Translations under genes and position numbers: made by a program
In this document: positions 18,025 through 30,818 of the stretch, one piece after another
How positions within the stretch are numbered: the stretch's first letter is position 1
Layout of the letters: each line of letters opens with the position of its first letter
Notes under the pieces: model-generated
Seen by the model: only the letters and a program-made list of their open reading frames with translations
Told to the model about the DNA's origin: nothing
Database searches by the model: none
Assembly: GCA_903879825.1 (NCBI GenBank)
Contig: CAIRND010000396.1
Coordinates: forward strand, 1-33,260
From: an uncultured Geobacteraceae bacterium
GTDB taxonomy: Bacteria > Desulfobacterota > Desulfuromonadia > Geobacterales > Pseudopelobacteraceae
DNA length: 33,260 nt
Direction of reading: 5' to 3'

Positions 18025-20706
18025 CTACTTCGATACCTCGTGCTTAAAAGCCTCTATTTCATCTACAAGCTGCGGAATCAGGGCGACAGCAGCATCCCGG
18101 CGCCCCTCCCGCGCATGAGCCTCAATGTCTGAGGCAACTGTCCAAACCCTGCGAGCGGAAATATTGCCTGCGGCGCCTTTGATACTGTGCGCCTGAGTAC
18201 GTATTAGTTCCTCGTCACCGCTTTCAACGGCGGACTGAAGCGACTCCAGAAAACAGGAAACATTTCTGATGAACATTTCGATGAAACGCCCCAGCATCTC
18301 TTCCCGGCCGCCCAGACGCTCAAGCAATTCATCCCGGGCAAACACCGGCGCCACCGCATTGGAATGTGCCGAGTTCGTCAGGCCGACTTCACCTGCCTGA
18401 CTTTGGTGCGGCACCAGTTCGTTGAGTGCGGCAATTATTTCAGAAGGGCGGGCCGGCTTTGAAAGATAGGCATCCATATCTGCAGCCAGGCATTTTTCCC
18501 GATCCCCCTGCATGGCATAGGCGGTCATGGCGATTATCGGCGTCCGTGCCGAATTTCGCCCTGACTCAATTGCACGGATTTCGCGCACGGCACCATAGCC
18601 ATCAAGGACCGGCATCTGAATATCCATAAAGATAACATCAAAGGTGGTTCGTAAAAACTGGTCCACCGCTTCCCGCCCATCCTGAGCCAGGGTTACCCGG
18701 TGTCCCTGCTTTTCAAGTGTGGCACGTAAGACCTCCCGGTTTATCTCCACATCGTCCACCACCAGAATGTCACAGTGGGATCTCTCTTCCTGAACGCTGT
18801 GACGGGTGACCAGCTCTGCGTCACCGGTTTCAACCCAACGGGTTTCAACCCCGCCGATGACCGCTGCCAGGGCATCGTGAAGCTCTTCAAGGATGACCGG
18901 TTTTGTCAGATAGCCATCGATGCGAAGCTCCTTGCAGCGACACGCATCGCCACGCACCCCGGCACTCGGCATGATCATAATCTGAATGCCGTCATACGCC
19001 TCTTCACGTCGGATCTGCTGTGCAAGGTCCCAACCGTCCATGCCGGGCATCTGGGCATCCGTCAGCACAAAACGGGGCAGTGCAGCTTCTTCACGCATAC
19101 GGGCCAGTGCCACAAGAGCCGCATGTCCATCAGAGACAAGGTGCACCTCCATCTGCCAACGGGAAAGGAACCCGTTCAACATCTGACGGTTAATGGCGTT
19201 GTCATCGACAACCAGAGCAGAAAGCCCTTCCAGACTGGCAGCAAACGCTGAGTGAGCGACAGGATTAATCTGCAGTCCGAAGCGGGCCGTGAAGCTGAAA
19301 CAGCTCCCCTCTCCCGGCGTACTTTTTACGCTGATAGTGCCACCCATAACGTTTACCAGCCGCTTTGAAATAGCAAGTCCGAGACCGGTACCGCCAAACA
19401 GTTTGGTGGTTGAGGCATCCCCCTGCTCGAAGGCCTCAAAGATGCGTCCCTGCTGCTCCGGTGTAATACCTATCCCGCAGTCAGTTACTTCAAAACCGAG
19501 CAATATACCTTCCGTTTCATGTTCGACAAGGCGGATGACCACACTGATCTCGCCGCTTTCTGAAAATTTAACCGCATTTCCGGTGAGATTTATCAGTATC
19601 TGTCGCAAACGCCCCGGATCACCGATCAACGCATCAGGCACATTGTGCTCAACATTGAAAACTATTTCGAGCCCTTTTTGGTTGGCACGAGCGGAGAGAG
19701 TCCGCAACGTCTGCCCCACCATACTGCGAAGGAGGAACGGAGATGTATCAAGATCAATGCGCCCTTCCTCGATTTTTGAAAAATCCAGAATATCATTGAT
19801 TATGGAGAGCAGATTGTCGGCGGATGTTTTGACTGAGCGAAGATACTCGCGCTGCTCCCGACCCAGCTCGGTATCCAGCACCAGATCGGTCATCCCGATG
19901 ATGCCGTTCATAGGGGTGCGGATCTCATGGCTCATATTGGCCAGAAATTCGCTTTTGGCACGACTCGCGGACTCTGCAGCTTCCTTGGCGGTTGTCAGTT
20001 CGCTCACGCGCTCGGAAATAACCCGCGACATCGTATTAAATGCAACACCCAGCTGGCCCACGTCATCGGCACCCTCCTGTACCGGTGGCGGCGACAGATT
20101 ACCGGCGGCAACTTGAAGACTCGCCTGGGTCAGGGAGGTCAGATGCCGGGTCAGCCAGTAACCGATCAGAAGCAGCACCAGTGAGGAAAGCACAATCTCC
20201 AGAGCCGCGATAGCAACGCCCTGAACCAACAGCATTTTTCGCGCGGAGACGATCTGAGACAGGTCGAGGCCAAAATGGAGTGTTCCCAGCGACTGATATT
20301 TCGTCCCAATCGGGACCACCACGTCATAGCGTGGTTCCTTTGTGGTATCAAACAGCGGCAGTTCTTTGCTCGGTTCAGGTAGCGGCTTATCGGCAGCCCA
20401 GCCACTGAAACCGGCCCGATTGCCAGCCCGGTCCACGACAACGATGTAGACAACCCCACCGGAAGAACGGCTTTCGTCGATAACCGCCTGGACAGTGACA
20501 AAATCCCGCTGGGCCAGTGGGGCGGTCAGTGCGGCTTCAAGCACCGGGTAGAACTGTTCCGCCTGTGAACGGGCTTGAGCCGTCATGGCACTATGCTGTA
20601 GTCGCAGGCTATTAAAAACCATAATCGACAGCATCAGCACTTCCAAACCTATTGCCAGAAGGAGCAAACGACCACGAACAGTATGCCGGAGAGAAAAATG
20701 CATCAT
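18025..20706 (-). CDS. Hybrid sensor histidine kinase: periplasmic sensor, HAMP, HisKA, HATPase_c, REC, REC, HPt
   Basis: Two TM segments, HAMP ([40 protein letters not shown]), H-box, [14 protein letters not shown], two REC domains, HPt [16 protein letters not shown]. The start overlaps the upstream PhnD-like stop (ATGATG). Confidence 0.95.
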   Translation of the reverse strand: MMHFSLRHTVRGRLLLLAIGLEVLMLSIMVFNSLRLQHSAMTAQARSQAEQFYPVLEAALTAPLAQRDFVTVQAVIDESRSSGGVVYIVVVDRAGNRAGFSGWAADKPLPEPSKELPLFDTTKEPRYDVVVPIGTKYQSLGTLHFGLDLSQIVSARKMLLVQGVAIAALEIVLSSLVLLLIGYWLTRHLTSLTQASLQVAAGNLSPPPVQEGADDVGQLGVAFNTMSRVISERVSELTTAKEAAESASRAKSEFLANMSHEIRTPMNGIIGMTDLVLDTELGREQREYLRSVKTSADNLLSIINDILDFSKIEEGRIDLDTSPFLLRSMVGQTLRTLSARANQKGLEIVFNVEHNVPDALIGDPGRLRQILINLTGNAVKFSESGEISVVIRLVEHETEGILLGFEVTDCGIGITPEQQGRIFEAFEQGDASTTKLFGGTGLGLAISKRLVNVMGGTISVKSTPGEGSCFSFTARFGLQINPVAHSAFAASLEGLSALVVDDNAINRQMLNGFLSRWQMEVHLVSDGHAALVALARMREEAALPRFVLTDAQMPGMDGWDLAQQIRREEAYDGIQIMIMPSAGVRGDACRCKELRIDGYLTKPVILEELHDALAAVIGGVETRWVETGDAELVTRHSVQEERSHCDILVVDDVEINREVLRATLEKQGHRVTLAQDGREAVDQFLRTTFDVIFMDIQMPVLDGYGAVREIRAIESGRNSARTPIIAMTAYAMQGDREKCLAADMDAYLSKPARPSEIIAALNELVPHQSQAGEVGLTNSAHSNAVAPVFARDELLERLGGREEMLGRFIEMFIRNVSCFLESLQSAVESGDEELIRTQAHSIKGAAGNISARRVWTVASDIEAHAREGRRDAAVALIPQLVDEIEAFKHEVSK

Positions 20707-21530
20707 TTCGCGCTGCTGTTAAGCACCTTTCGCACTTCGCTGGCAAATGGATCCATATCTTTCATTTCGTTCGGGCGCAGCTTGCGGTAGCCTTCCAGCT
20801 TATTAGTTTCAAAGTACATTTTCGCCTCTGGAGTGGCAGCAAATGCCCACAAAGCCGCATCAATTTTTTTCTGCAGCGCAGCGTGGCGCTTGTTCAACAC
20901 ATACACTCGGCCAGCCATCGGCTTGCTTTCGGCAAGAATTCGCAGCTGTCCACGCACAGCCGGAGTTAATTTCTGATAGTTTGCCAGCGACGTAAAACCG
21001 GCCGCCGCTTCACCGGCCAGAATCAATTGGGCGACGCTGTCCGAGGCACTGACAAACTTGACGGTTGAGGCATCAATTTTATTCTCTTTCAGCCAGTGAA
21101 TCCCCCACAGAGTCACCAGCGAGGCGGGACTCAGGCCAAACACCTGCTTGCCCTTGAGATCAGCAGCTTTGTGTATCGGACTGGCGGCAGCGACCAGTGC
21201 CACCGCTTTAAATTCTGCTTTGTAGGTGAGCATCGGCAGGTATTTTGAGTCAGTTTGAAACAGCCGCGCCTGGTGACCGGTGGTAACCGCAAGGTCAAAC
21301 TCCTGAGCCAGACCGCGACGGGCGAAGGTGTCAAAATCTTGCGCGGTGACAATTTCCACCTGCATATTCAGGGCTTTCTCCATGTACAGCCGCAATGGCT
21401 GATACATATCGAGGAGAACCCGGGCGCTGGTATGGGGGGCCACGCCGATAACAAAAGTGCCCCCGGCGCAGGCCATGCCGACAGTTACCTGCAGTAATGC
21501 CATGATGAAGAAAATTTTAATTGTTTTCAT
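20703..21530 (-). CDS. PhnD-like periplasmic substrate-binding protein
   Basis: Signal peptide, [64 protein letters not shown]...; PhnD/SBP type-2 pattern. No ABC permease or ATPase nearby. Confidence 0.85.
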   Translation of the reverse strand: MKTIKIFFIMALLQVTVGMACAGGTFVIGVAPHTSARVLLDMYQPLRLYMEKALNMQVEIVTAQDFDTFARRGLAQEFDLAVTTGHQARLFQTDSKYLPMLTYKAEFKAVALVAAASPIHKAADLKGKQVFGLSPASLVTLWGIHWLKENKIDASTVKFVSASDSVAQLILAGEAAAGFTSLANYQKLTPAVRGQLRILAESKPMAGRVYVLNKRHAALQKKIDAALWAFAATPEAKMYFETNKLEGYRKLRPNEMKDMDPFASEVRKVLNSSAK

Positions 21531-21605
21531 TGTGTTGTCTCCTTTATGTGGATACCTTGCTGTAACTGTTCAGATCATGAAAAAATTATTTAAAAACCGA
21601 TTTCA

Positions 21606-21724
21606 CACGAAGGCACAAAGGCACAAAGGCACGAAGAGAACCAGAATTTATAGCTTTAACTCTTTGGAATAAACCCTAAAGACGTTGTTTTTGACTTTCT
21701 TCGTGCCTCTGTGCCTTCGTGAGA
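21606..21724. repeat. Inverted repeat with CACAAAGG units (large potential hairpin)
   Basis: Left arm cacgaaggcacaaaggcacaaaggcacgaag (21606-21636). The right arm cttcgtgcctctgtgccttcgtg (about 21699-21721) is its reverse complement minus one AAAGGCAC unit. Confidence 0.8.
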
Positions 21725-21750
21725 GTAGCTTTTTGTTCTGACCTGAGTAG

Positions 21751-24768
<3,018 letters not shown>

Positions 24769-24783
24769 TAATACCCTAATCGG

Positions 24784-25665
24784 TTACTTCATACCTTTGA
24801 AGAATTCAGGAAAATAGCGGGATGCCGTCGGATAGTATTTTTTTATAAGAGCCAGATAGGTGCCATCGTGCTGAGCTTTCTTGATAAACACATTGTACGC
24901 TTCCAGCAACTGTGGTGAATCAGGTGAAAACGCGGCAGCCATCTGCTGCTTATCTGAAACCGGGCCAATTATTTTCAATTTACCCTTCCATTTTTCAAGG
25001 GCAACCAGAGCGTCAGGCACGTCCAGAATAGTCAGATCCCCCTCTTTGTTAAGAAGCGCCGGGGCCATTTCATTGAGGTTGCCGGTGCGGCAGATCACCG
25101 AGGCTCCGGTGGCAGCCAGGTTGTACAGTGTCGGGTCAAGGCAGGTCTTTTCCATGGAAAGAACCGTTTTGCCTTTCATCAGAGCCTTGGTAAGTTGGAT
25201 ATCCTTGTCGATATTCTTTGTCGGCTTGATTGGCTTAATACGCGAGTCTGCCCGGGCAATCAGCCAGATCTGGTTCGGGAAGGTCGGAGTTGCAAAACGG
25301 ACAACCTGCTGTCTCCAAGGGATTACGGTAAAGCCGTTGGCAATCATGTCTCCTTTTATCGGAGCATTTTCAAGTAGTTCGGCTTTGCCGCCGGCAACCT
25401 TGATTTTCTTTCCGATCAGGTCCTGAACAACAACTCCCCAGTCACTCTGCACGAACTCATAGGTTACCCTCAGGGACTTGGCAAAGAGCTTGGTCAGTTC
25501 GACTTCCATGCCATCGCCGGCACCGGAGACAAAGTTGGCATAGGGAATTCCGATGTGGCGGATAACGCCACGTGTCTTTATTTCGTCAAGGTCCGCGCCG
25601 AAAACCAGCGTTGCAAGCATACACGTCATAATCAGGCTTGATACAGCGGTAATCCATTTTTTCAT
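24784..25665 (-). CDS. SBP_bac_3-family periplasmic solute-binding protein
   Basis: Signal peptide (MKKWITAVSSLIMTCMLATLVFGA), DEIKTRGVIRHIGIPYANFVSGAGDGMEVELTKLFAKSLRVTYEFVQSDW...; the stop lies 15 bp before the start of the next hybrid kinase gene. Confidence 0.87.
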   Translation of the reverse strand: MKKWITAVSSLIMTCMLATLVFGADLDEIKTRGVIRHIGIPYANFVSGAGDGMEVELTKLFAKSLRVTYEFVQSDWGVVVQDLIGKKIKVAGGKAELLENAPIKGDMIANGFTVIPWRQQVVRFATPTFPNQIWLIARADSRIKPIKPTKNIDKDIQLTKALMKGKTVLSMEKTCLDPTLYNLAATGASVICRTGNLNEMAPALLNKEGDLTILDVPDALVALEKWKGKLKIIGPVSDKQQMAAAFSPDSPQLLEAYNVFIKKAQHDGTYLALIKKYYPTASRYFPEFFKGMK

Positions 25666-25762
25666 GTGCGTTATCTCCAGTGGTCACCTTCTATATTCTG
25701 AGGATCGTTTATCGTCCAAAAGCAGCAATTTGTCCAGTGTGTCGTTCCGTTTATTTTGCTCC

Positions 25763-27352
25763 TTAGTTAAGCCTGAAACCCGACGTTGAGTTTTTTAAAT
25801 CCTTGGCCGTTATCGTAAGCTCGGCTATTTCTCTCAGTACGTTTTTTTCCACCTCCTTGTTTGAGTTAGCAACATCTGACACAACCTGCATATTGTTGTT
25901 AATTTCATGGATTGTTGAAGTTTGTTCTTCAGCAGCGGTGGCGATCTGGCATATTTGGTTCGTTACCGTACCTATCTGCTCAAGGATTTTCTCGAGCGCC
26001 TCACCCGATCTGGCCGCTTCCCGTGTTCCCTTCTCAACCTCCTGAACCCCTTCCTCCATTGATTTAACCGCTTCTTTGGTTTCTGACTGAATTGTTTTGA
26101 TCATGGCGCCGATTTCTTTAGTCGCTCTGGTGGTTCTTTCCGCCAGGGCACGGACTTCATCTGCCACCACGGCAAAACCGCGCCCCTGCTCGCCCGCTCT
26201 CGCCGCTTCTATCGCCGCGTTCAGCGCAAGCAGGTTGGTCTGATCGGCGATATCTTCAATGGTGCCGACTATCTCACCGATCTGGTCGGATCGGGAACCG
26301 AGGCTTTCCACCGTAGAGGCGGTGTATGTCACACGTTCCGCGATGGTCGTCATTACCCGGAGGGTGTTTTCAACTACTTTGGCACCGTCCTGGGCCATGA
26401 CATCGGCCTGCCGGGCGCTCTGCTCAGCCAGATGGCAGTTGTTGGCGATTTCTCCCGACGTTGCCGCCATCTCTTCATTGGCGGTGGCGATCTGTGTAAT
26501 TTGATTGATCTCCTGCTCTGAACCTTCAGACACCGCCTTTGATTCCTGGCTCAACTTGTCAACAACGGTCACAATGTTGCTCGAGGAAACCGATATTTGG
26601 CCTATCAAAGTTCGAAAGGTCTGAACCATATCGCTCATGCTCGAACTGAGTATGCCGATTTCATCCCCACTTTCGTGGCTAAAGTTAACGGCCAGATTGC
26701 CGCTTTTTAACTCCGTTACGTTGCGAGTTAATGCTTCCAGCGGTTTCAAAAAATATCTCGCCATCATGTACACAAACCCGGTCAGCACAATTGTCCCAAG
26801 AAGGCCCAACGCCGCGAATAAATATTGATAATTGTTTATTCGGGCACGTGAGTCAGTCAGTGAAACGCGGATAACAACCGCCCCCAATACCGTCCCTTCA
26901 GGTACGTTGTGGCATTCCAGACAGTTTTTACCTGCGCTTTTGCTTTGGGCAACATAGGGGTAGATGCCCCTGATCATGTCCCCCTCAAACAGAACTTTGG
27001 CCACCCCCTTGTCAATGGCCTCCTGCTCATACTTGTCTTTCGCATAATCTTCGACACCCCCCTTGCCAAAATCTTTATCCAGAGCGGGTGAGCGAATGAT
27101 TCTTAAATCAGCGGTCTGCTTCATCTGGGCGATGAATGAATCTACGTTACGCGCAATATCGGCGCCGCTCATCATCGATGTTATGGAGATAAGCACGGTG
27201 TCGCGCAGCTTGACCATGGTAGATTTTTCAATTTCCGCGACCACCACCTGGCGCGCAGAGTAACCGGTAACAAAAACTGTCGCCATGACGCCAATAGCGA
27301 CACAGGTTACAATGGGTATAATCAGTTTCCAGCGCAGCGATGTTTTGTTCAT
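25763..27352 (-). CDS. Methyl-accepting chemotaxis protein with periplasmic heme-c (Tll0287/DUF3365-like) sensor and HAMP
   Basis: CXXCH in [28 protein letters not shown] ([23 protein letters not shown]), tip [41 protein letters not shown]. Confidence 0.93.
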   Translation of the reverse strand: MNKTSLRWKLIIPIVTCVAIGVMATVFVTGYSARQVVVAEIEKSTMVKLRDTVLISITSMMSGADIARNVDSFIAQMKQTADLRIIRSPALDKDFGKGGVEDYAKDKYEQEAIDKGVAKVLFEGDMIRGIYPYVAQSKSAGKNCLECHNVPEGTVLGAVVIRVSLTDSRARINNYQYLFAALGLLGTIVLTGFVYMMARYFLKPLEALTRNVTELKSGNLAVNFSHESGDEIGILSSSMSDMVQTFRTLIGQISVSSSNIVTVVDKLSQESKAVSEGSEQEINQITQIATANEEMAATSGEIANNCHLAEQSARQADVMAQDGAKVVENTLRVMTTIAERVTYTASTVESLGSRSDQIGEIVGTIEDIADQTNLLALNAAIEAARAGEQGRGFAVVADEVRALAERTTRATKEIGAMIKTIQSETKEAVKSMEEGVQEVEKGTREAARSGEALEKILEQIGTVTNQICQIATAAEEQTSTIHEINNNMQVVSDVANSNKEVEKNVLREIAELTITAKDLKNSTSGFRLN

Positions 27353-27372
27353 GTAGTACTCCCCGAGTTTGT

Positions 27373-27606
27373 TTAGCTGTTGCTCGCAATATTTATTTTA
27401 GAAAAACGCTTTATTCTTCCGTCCAAATAACCAGCTACCATATCGATACGCACAACATCGTCATGGGAAATAGAATTCAGTTCATCCTCATTCAGGTCAT
27501 AACCAGCCTCCCGGCTGACGCACACGATGGATTCTCCGGCCCGTTTCCGGAAATGATCGTCCGTCAGCAACCGTCCTAATAACCGCTCTACCGCTTCCTG
27601 GCTCAT
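27373..27606 (-). CDS. Small protein resembling the NHLP-clan/Os1348 leader-like family
   Basis: [68 protein letters not shown]: the [18 protein letters not shown]...GYDLxxxEL pattern recalls Os1348/NHLP proteins. The ATG at 27606 follows GGAGAAGCTT; the listed start at 27669 overlaps a candidate promoter. Confidence 0.65.
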   Translation of the reverse strand: MSQEAVERLLGRLLTDDHFRKRAGESIVCVSREAGYDLNEDELNSISHDDVVRIDMVAGYLDGRIKRFSKINIASNS

Positions 27607-27620
27607 AAGCTTCTCCATAC

Positions 27621-27637
27621 TGTACTTTTTTGGAACA
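27621..27637. promoter_or_regulatory. Operator-like motif copy 1 (TGTACTTTTTTGGAACA)
   Basis: 16/17 identical to 27732-27748; imperfect dyad TGT-N11-ACA. Confidence 0.45.
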
Positions 27638-27663
27638 ACCTGATGGTAAGAACCTATTGTACA

Positions 27664-27678
27664 GCACAAAAAGCGCCA
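27664..27678 (-). promoter_or_regulatory. Candidate sigma54 (-24/-12) promoter, TGGCGC-N5-GTGC
   Basis: The reverse complement reads TGGCGCTTTTTGTGC. GG and GC cores have correct spacing, with 8/10 match to TGGCAC-N5-TTGC, about 45 bp upstream of the small ORF's RBS/start region. Confidence 0.45.
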
Positions 27679-27731
27679 ACAAGATCGATCAAATAAAATC
27701 AGCCAGTTATGTCATGTAGGGGCAACAGCAG

Positions 27732-27748
27732 TGTACTCTTTTGGAACA
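27732..27748. promoter_or_regulatory. Operator-like motif copy 2 (TGTACTCTTTTGGAACA), candidate enhancer site
   Basis: 16/17 identical to 27621-27637; about 95 bp upstream of the plus-strand sigma54 promoter. Related half-site TTGGTACA at 27761-27768. Confidence 0.5.
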
Positions 27749-27840
27749 TAACGGGTGATATTGGTACAAGTGGGGAAGAAGAAGGGAGGGTGGCGCCTCA
27801 GCACACATCAGGTCAAATCATAAAAACCGGTCACGATATC

Positions 27841-27855
27841 TGGCACCCTCCTTGC
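27841..27855 (+). promoter_or_regulatory. Sigma54 (-24/-12) promoter TGGCACCCTCCTTGC
   Basis: Exact match to TGGCAC-N5-TTGC in the intergenic region, predicted start near 27866, upstream of the GTG at 27934. Confidence 0.8.
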
Positions 27856-27933
27856 TGACGGATTTGAAGTGACTGGCCGTTTTTTCCGCAGGCTAAATCC
27901 AACCTCCGCGGCAACAGTAGGAATAATCCAATA

Positions 27934-30510
27934 GTGACAGTTAGTTGTAACGACATTGCCGCAATAGATCTTTTCAGTGGCCTATCGCAGGAAGATCTGC
28001 AGCGTATCGCCGTTCGTCTGGTTAAGTGTGTCTTTTTGTCCGGAGTGGTCATTATGGCCAAGGATGCACCGGTTGAAGAGTTATATGTGATCCTTGCCGG
28101 AACGGTGCGGGTCGAACTACACGACGGCACCGGGCAGATATTCAACCTTACTGAGCTGACCGCCGGGAATCTGATCGGGGAGCGCGCCGTCCTCACTGAT
28201 GAGCCGCGCACCGCCGATGTCAGGGCGATCACCGAGGTCCACGCGGTGCGGCTGTCAAAGCACGACTTCAAAGAGCTGCTCCATGAAACGCCGCTGGTGT
28301 ACGCCAATTTATGCCGAATCCTCTCCCTACAGCTTGGGAGTTGGTCACAGCGACATCAACGGGAGGAGCGGGAGCACCGCGACATCATCACCAATGTTAT
28401 TGGCTGGCAGCTGTTGCCGGAATTCGGCGAATTCCCAGGGAGCTCCGCCTGGGTTCGCGATTTAAACAAACGCCTGGAACTGCTTGGAAAATCCGACTGT
28501 CATGTGTTGATTGTGGGGGAAGCGGGCACATGGAAAGATTTAGCCGCCCGGCTGATTCATTTCCACAACGACTCCAACTGCCCGGTCCTGTTTCTGGACT
28601 GTGCCTCCCCTCCGCCTGTCATTGGCCATGAAAATCTTCATACGACCTCGTGCCGTGATTCACTGCTGCAAGAGATTGCCCAGGAAGCGGCTCTCTTCGG
28701 GCATGCGCCGGACGGCGCGGTGTATACCCGGCGAATCCGGCGCGGCATGCTGGAACTGGCGGCCGGAGGCGATATGATCCTGCGCAATATCGACTGCCTG
28801 ACAGCGGCAGTGCAGGAACAGTTGAGCAATTTCATTGCAAGCGGCCTGTTTCGTCGCAGGGGGGAAAGCAGCCAGCGCAGCGCACAGGTACGCTTTATTG
28901 CCACCTGTAGCGAACCGCTCCAGCCGCTGGTCGCCAGCGGGAAGTTCTCTGCAGCTCTTGCCGGGCAGTTAAGCGGCGAGACGATTGAAATGGCCCCGTT
29001 GCGGGAACGCAAGAAAGATATCGCCGTTATTGCCCGCAGCCTGCTGAAAAATCTTAACGCCAAGCACCATAAAAATGTCCGCCGCATTTCTCAAGATGCC
29101 CTGAACCGCCTGGTTGATCACGACTGGCCGCTGAACGGCAGCGAACTTTATCAGGTCGTCAGCCGTGCTGTCGTCGTTTGCAACGACGAAGAGATCCTTC
29201 CGGAGCATATATTTCTCCAGGGACAGCCATTTGGTGACGGTCGTTTCAACCTGCTGACCCTACCGCTGATCGAGAAGATTGCCCGGCGGCCCGACTTCCC
29301 CCGGCTGCTGCGCTGGAGCACCATACCGCTCTTTCTGCTGATTATGCTTTATACGCTCCTGGGACCTCCGTTCGGCAATGCCGCCAATCTGGCGGTCTGG
29401 ACGCTTTGGTGGCCGGCGCTGCTACTGACAGCTTTTTTGTGTGCTCGCGGCTGGTGCAGCTTTTGCCCATTGGAAGCGATCGGCGAGTTTATCGGCGTCA
29501 AAAACCGGGTCACCCATGAGCCGATGCAGTGGTTGCGGCGCTTTGGCCCGCCCATCAGTCTCGCCGGGCTCGTATTTATTGTGCTGATCGAACAGGCAAC
29601 CGGCATGTTCTCCTGGGCCTTTGCCACCGGACTGCTGCTGTTCGGACTGTTAACGGCAACCGTCTCTGCCGATCTGATCATCGGTCGACGCGGCTGGTGC
29701 AAATTTCTCTGCCCTCTCGGCAGGATCGTCAGCCTGGTGTCACGAATCTCCCTGATGGAGATGCACAGCAACCACACCGTTTGTGTCAGCAGATGCCGGG
29801 TTGACGATTGCGTCAAGGAGAGGGGATGTCCTATGGGACTGCATCCCACCGGCATCGACAATTCGGACCATTGCGTCCTCTGCCTCAACTGTGTGCGCAG
29901 CTGTCCCCACCACTCCATGCAACTCGACCTGCGCAATCCAGTCTGGGGACTTTTCAATCAGGCACGTCACGGCTTTTACGAAGCACTCTTCAGCGTCGTC
30001 CTGGTGGGGGTTGTCATTGCTACCAAAGGGACCCCGCTGCTTGCAGGCCGGACTAACGAGGTTTTTCCGCAGACGCTTTGGAGTCTGACAGAAGCCGCGC
30101 TGGCACTTGGCATTGTGATCGGATTCACCGGACTTGCCATGATGTCGTCAGCGAGTAGCGGCCGTTCCGGCTGGAAAGCGACCTTCACCATGTGCGGCCT
30201 TGCGTATCTGCCGTTATCTGTTGCCGGGCTTTTCATAATCTACTTCAGGGCACTGGTCGAGGGGGGCGCTCAGCTCGTCCCGCTCATTATCACGGCAACT
30301 GGCGTGGGCAGCTGGCTTGATGCCGCCAGGCTGACCCCGGAATTGGGAACACTGCGGCTGTTTATTTATCCCACTCTGGTAATGAGTGCTCTCTTCTCAT
30401 GGATTGTTCTCGGCAGAATGCAGCGCCAATATAAGCTGAACCCTTCCGCCCTTGTCGGTCACCGCCTGCTGATAATCCTTGCGGCGTCGGCATTCATCGT
30501 TACCCTGTAG
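27934..30510 (+). CDS. Fusion protein: cNMP-binding (Crp-type) domain, degenerate sigma54-type AAA+ domain, polytopic membrane 4Fe-4S (NapH/NosR-like) module
   Basis: cNMP fold (FSGLSQEDLQRIAVRLVKCVFLSGVVIMAKDAPVEELYVILAGTVRVEL...NLIGERAVLTDEPRTADVRAITEVHAVRLSKHDF); AAA-like remnant (LIVGEAGTWKDLAARLIHFHN... MAPLRERKKDIAVIARSLL... DHDWPLNGSELYQVVSRAVV); membrane Fe-S motifs (CARGWCSFCPLEAIGEFIG, GRRGWCKFLCPLGRIVSL, HCVLCLNCVRSCPHHSM); C-terminal TM helices. Confidence 0.88.
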   Translation: MTVSCNDIAAIDLFSGLSQEDLQRIAVRLVKCVFLSGVVIMAKDAPVEELYVILAGTVRVELHDGTGQIFNLTELTAGNLIGERAVLTDEPRTADVRAITEVHAVRLSKHDFKELLHETPLVYANLCRILSLQLGSWSQRHQREEREHRDIITNVIGWQLLPEFGEFPGSSAWVRDLNKRLELLGKSDCHVLIVGEAGTWKDLAARLIHFHNDSNCPVLFLDCASPPPVIGHENLHTTSCRDSLLQEIAQEAALFGHAPDGAVYTRRIRRGMLELAAGGDMILRNIDCLTAAVQEQLSNFIASGLFRRRGESSQRSAQVRFIATCSEPLQPLVASGKFSAALAGQLSGETIEMAPLRERKKDIAVIARSLLKNLNAKHHKNVRRISQDALNRLVDHDWPLNGSELYQVVSRAVVVCNDEEILPEHIFLQGQPFGDGRFNLLTLPLIEKIARRPDFPRLLRWSTIPLFLLIMLYTLLGPPFGNAANLAVWTLWWPALLLTAFLCARGWCSFCPLEAIGEFIGVKNRVTHEPMQWLRRFGPPISLAGLVFIVLIEQATGMFSWAFATGLLLFGLLTATVSADLIIGRRGWCKFLCPLGRIVSLVSRISLMEMHSNHTVCVSRCRVDDCVKERGCPMGLHPTGIDNSDHCVLCLNCVRSCPHHSMQLDLRNPVWGLFNQARHGFYEALFSVVLVGVVIATKGTPLLAGRTNEVFPQTLWSLTEAALALGIVIGFTGLAMMSSASSGRSGWKATFTMCGLAYLPLSVAGLFIIYFRALVEGGAQLVPLIITATGVGSWLDAARLTPELGTLRLFIYPTLVMSALFSWIVLGRMQRQYKLNPSALVGHRLLIILAASAFIVTL

Positions 30511-30533
30511 GCTATCAATTCATCGCTAAAACG

Positions 30534-30569
30534 AAAAAGGGCCACCATGCATTCGTGGTGACCGTTTTT
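30534..30569. terminator. Rho-independent-type terminator, possibly bidirectional
   Basis: AAAAAGGGCCACCA-loop-TGGTGACCGTTTTT shortly after the stop at 30510. Confidence 0.65.
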
Positions 30570-30652
30570 CTGATCTTCGTCCATTATATCATTGCAGTGT
30601 TAGCTAGGTCTTTGCATATGTTATTTATCCACATGTTTGGTGTTATTTTTAG

Positions 30653-30780
30653 CCCCCCTCCTCATTTTAGGAGGGGCTGGGGGTGGTAAGGTTTTCGCTT
30701 TTGACTCTTTTTAATTCTTGAGATTGATGAGAATCAAAGGCAACCACCCCTATCCCCTCCTTAAAAGGAAGGAGGGGGAT
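30653..30780. repeat. MITE-like element with arms of about 36 bp that are themselves palindromic
   Basis: Left arm cccccctcctcattttaggaggggctgggggtggt matches the reverse complement of accacccctatcccctccttaaaaggaaggagggggat (30743-30780) with few mismatches. Confidence 0.75.
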
Positions 30781-30818
30781 GAACGGCAAAAGCCAAACTG
30801 ATGATGACGTTTAAAATA

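Noticed and set aside
19289-20116. 275-aa plus-strand ORF (and the similar 22928-23581 and 2377-3192 ORFs)
   Set aside because: All are antisense to HisKA/HATPase coding regions. Their mutual similarity is explained by the paralogous kinases on the other strand.
20703-21530. Phosphonate ABC transport operon
   Set aside because: Only the binding protein is present; flanking genes are kinases, so a sensory role is more likely.
21606-21636. CRISPR-like short repeats
   Set aside because: Units are directly adjacent 8-mers without spacers and form one inverted repeat; no cas genes are present.
27664-27934. c-di-GMP (GEMM) riboswitch in the divergent intergenic region
   Set aside because: No recognisable GEMM core or tetraloop-receptor sequence was seen on either strand; sigma54-type elements explain the region better.
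29349-29957. 202-aa minus-strand ORF
   Set aside because: Antisense to the Fe-S membrane module of the 27934-30510 gene; no domain signature.
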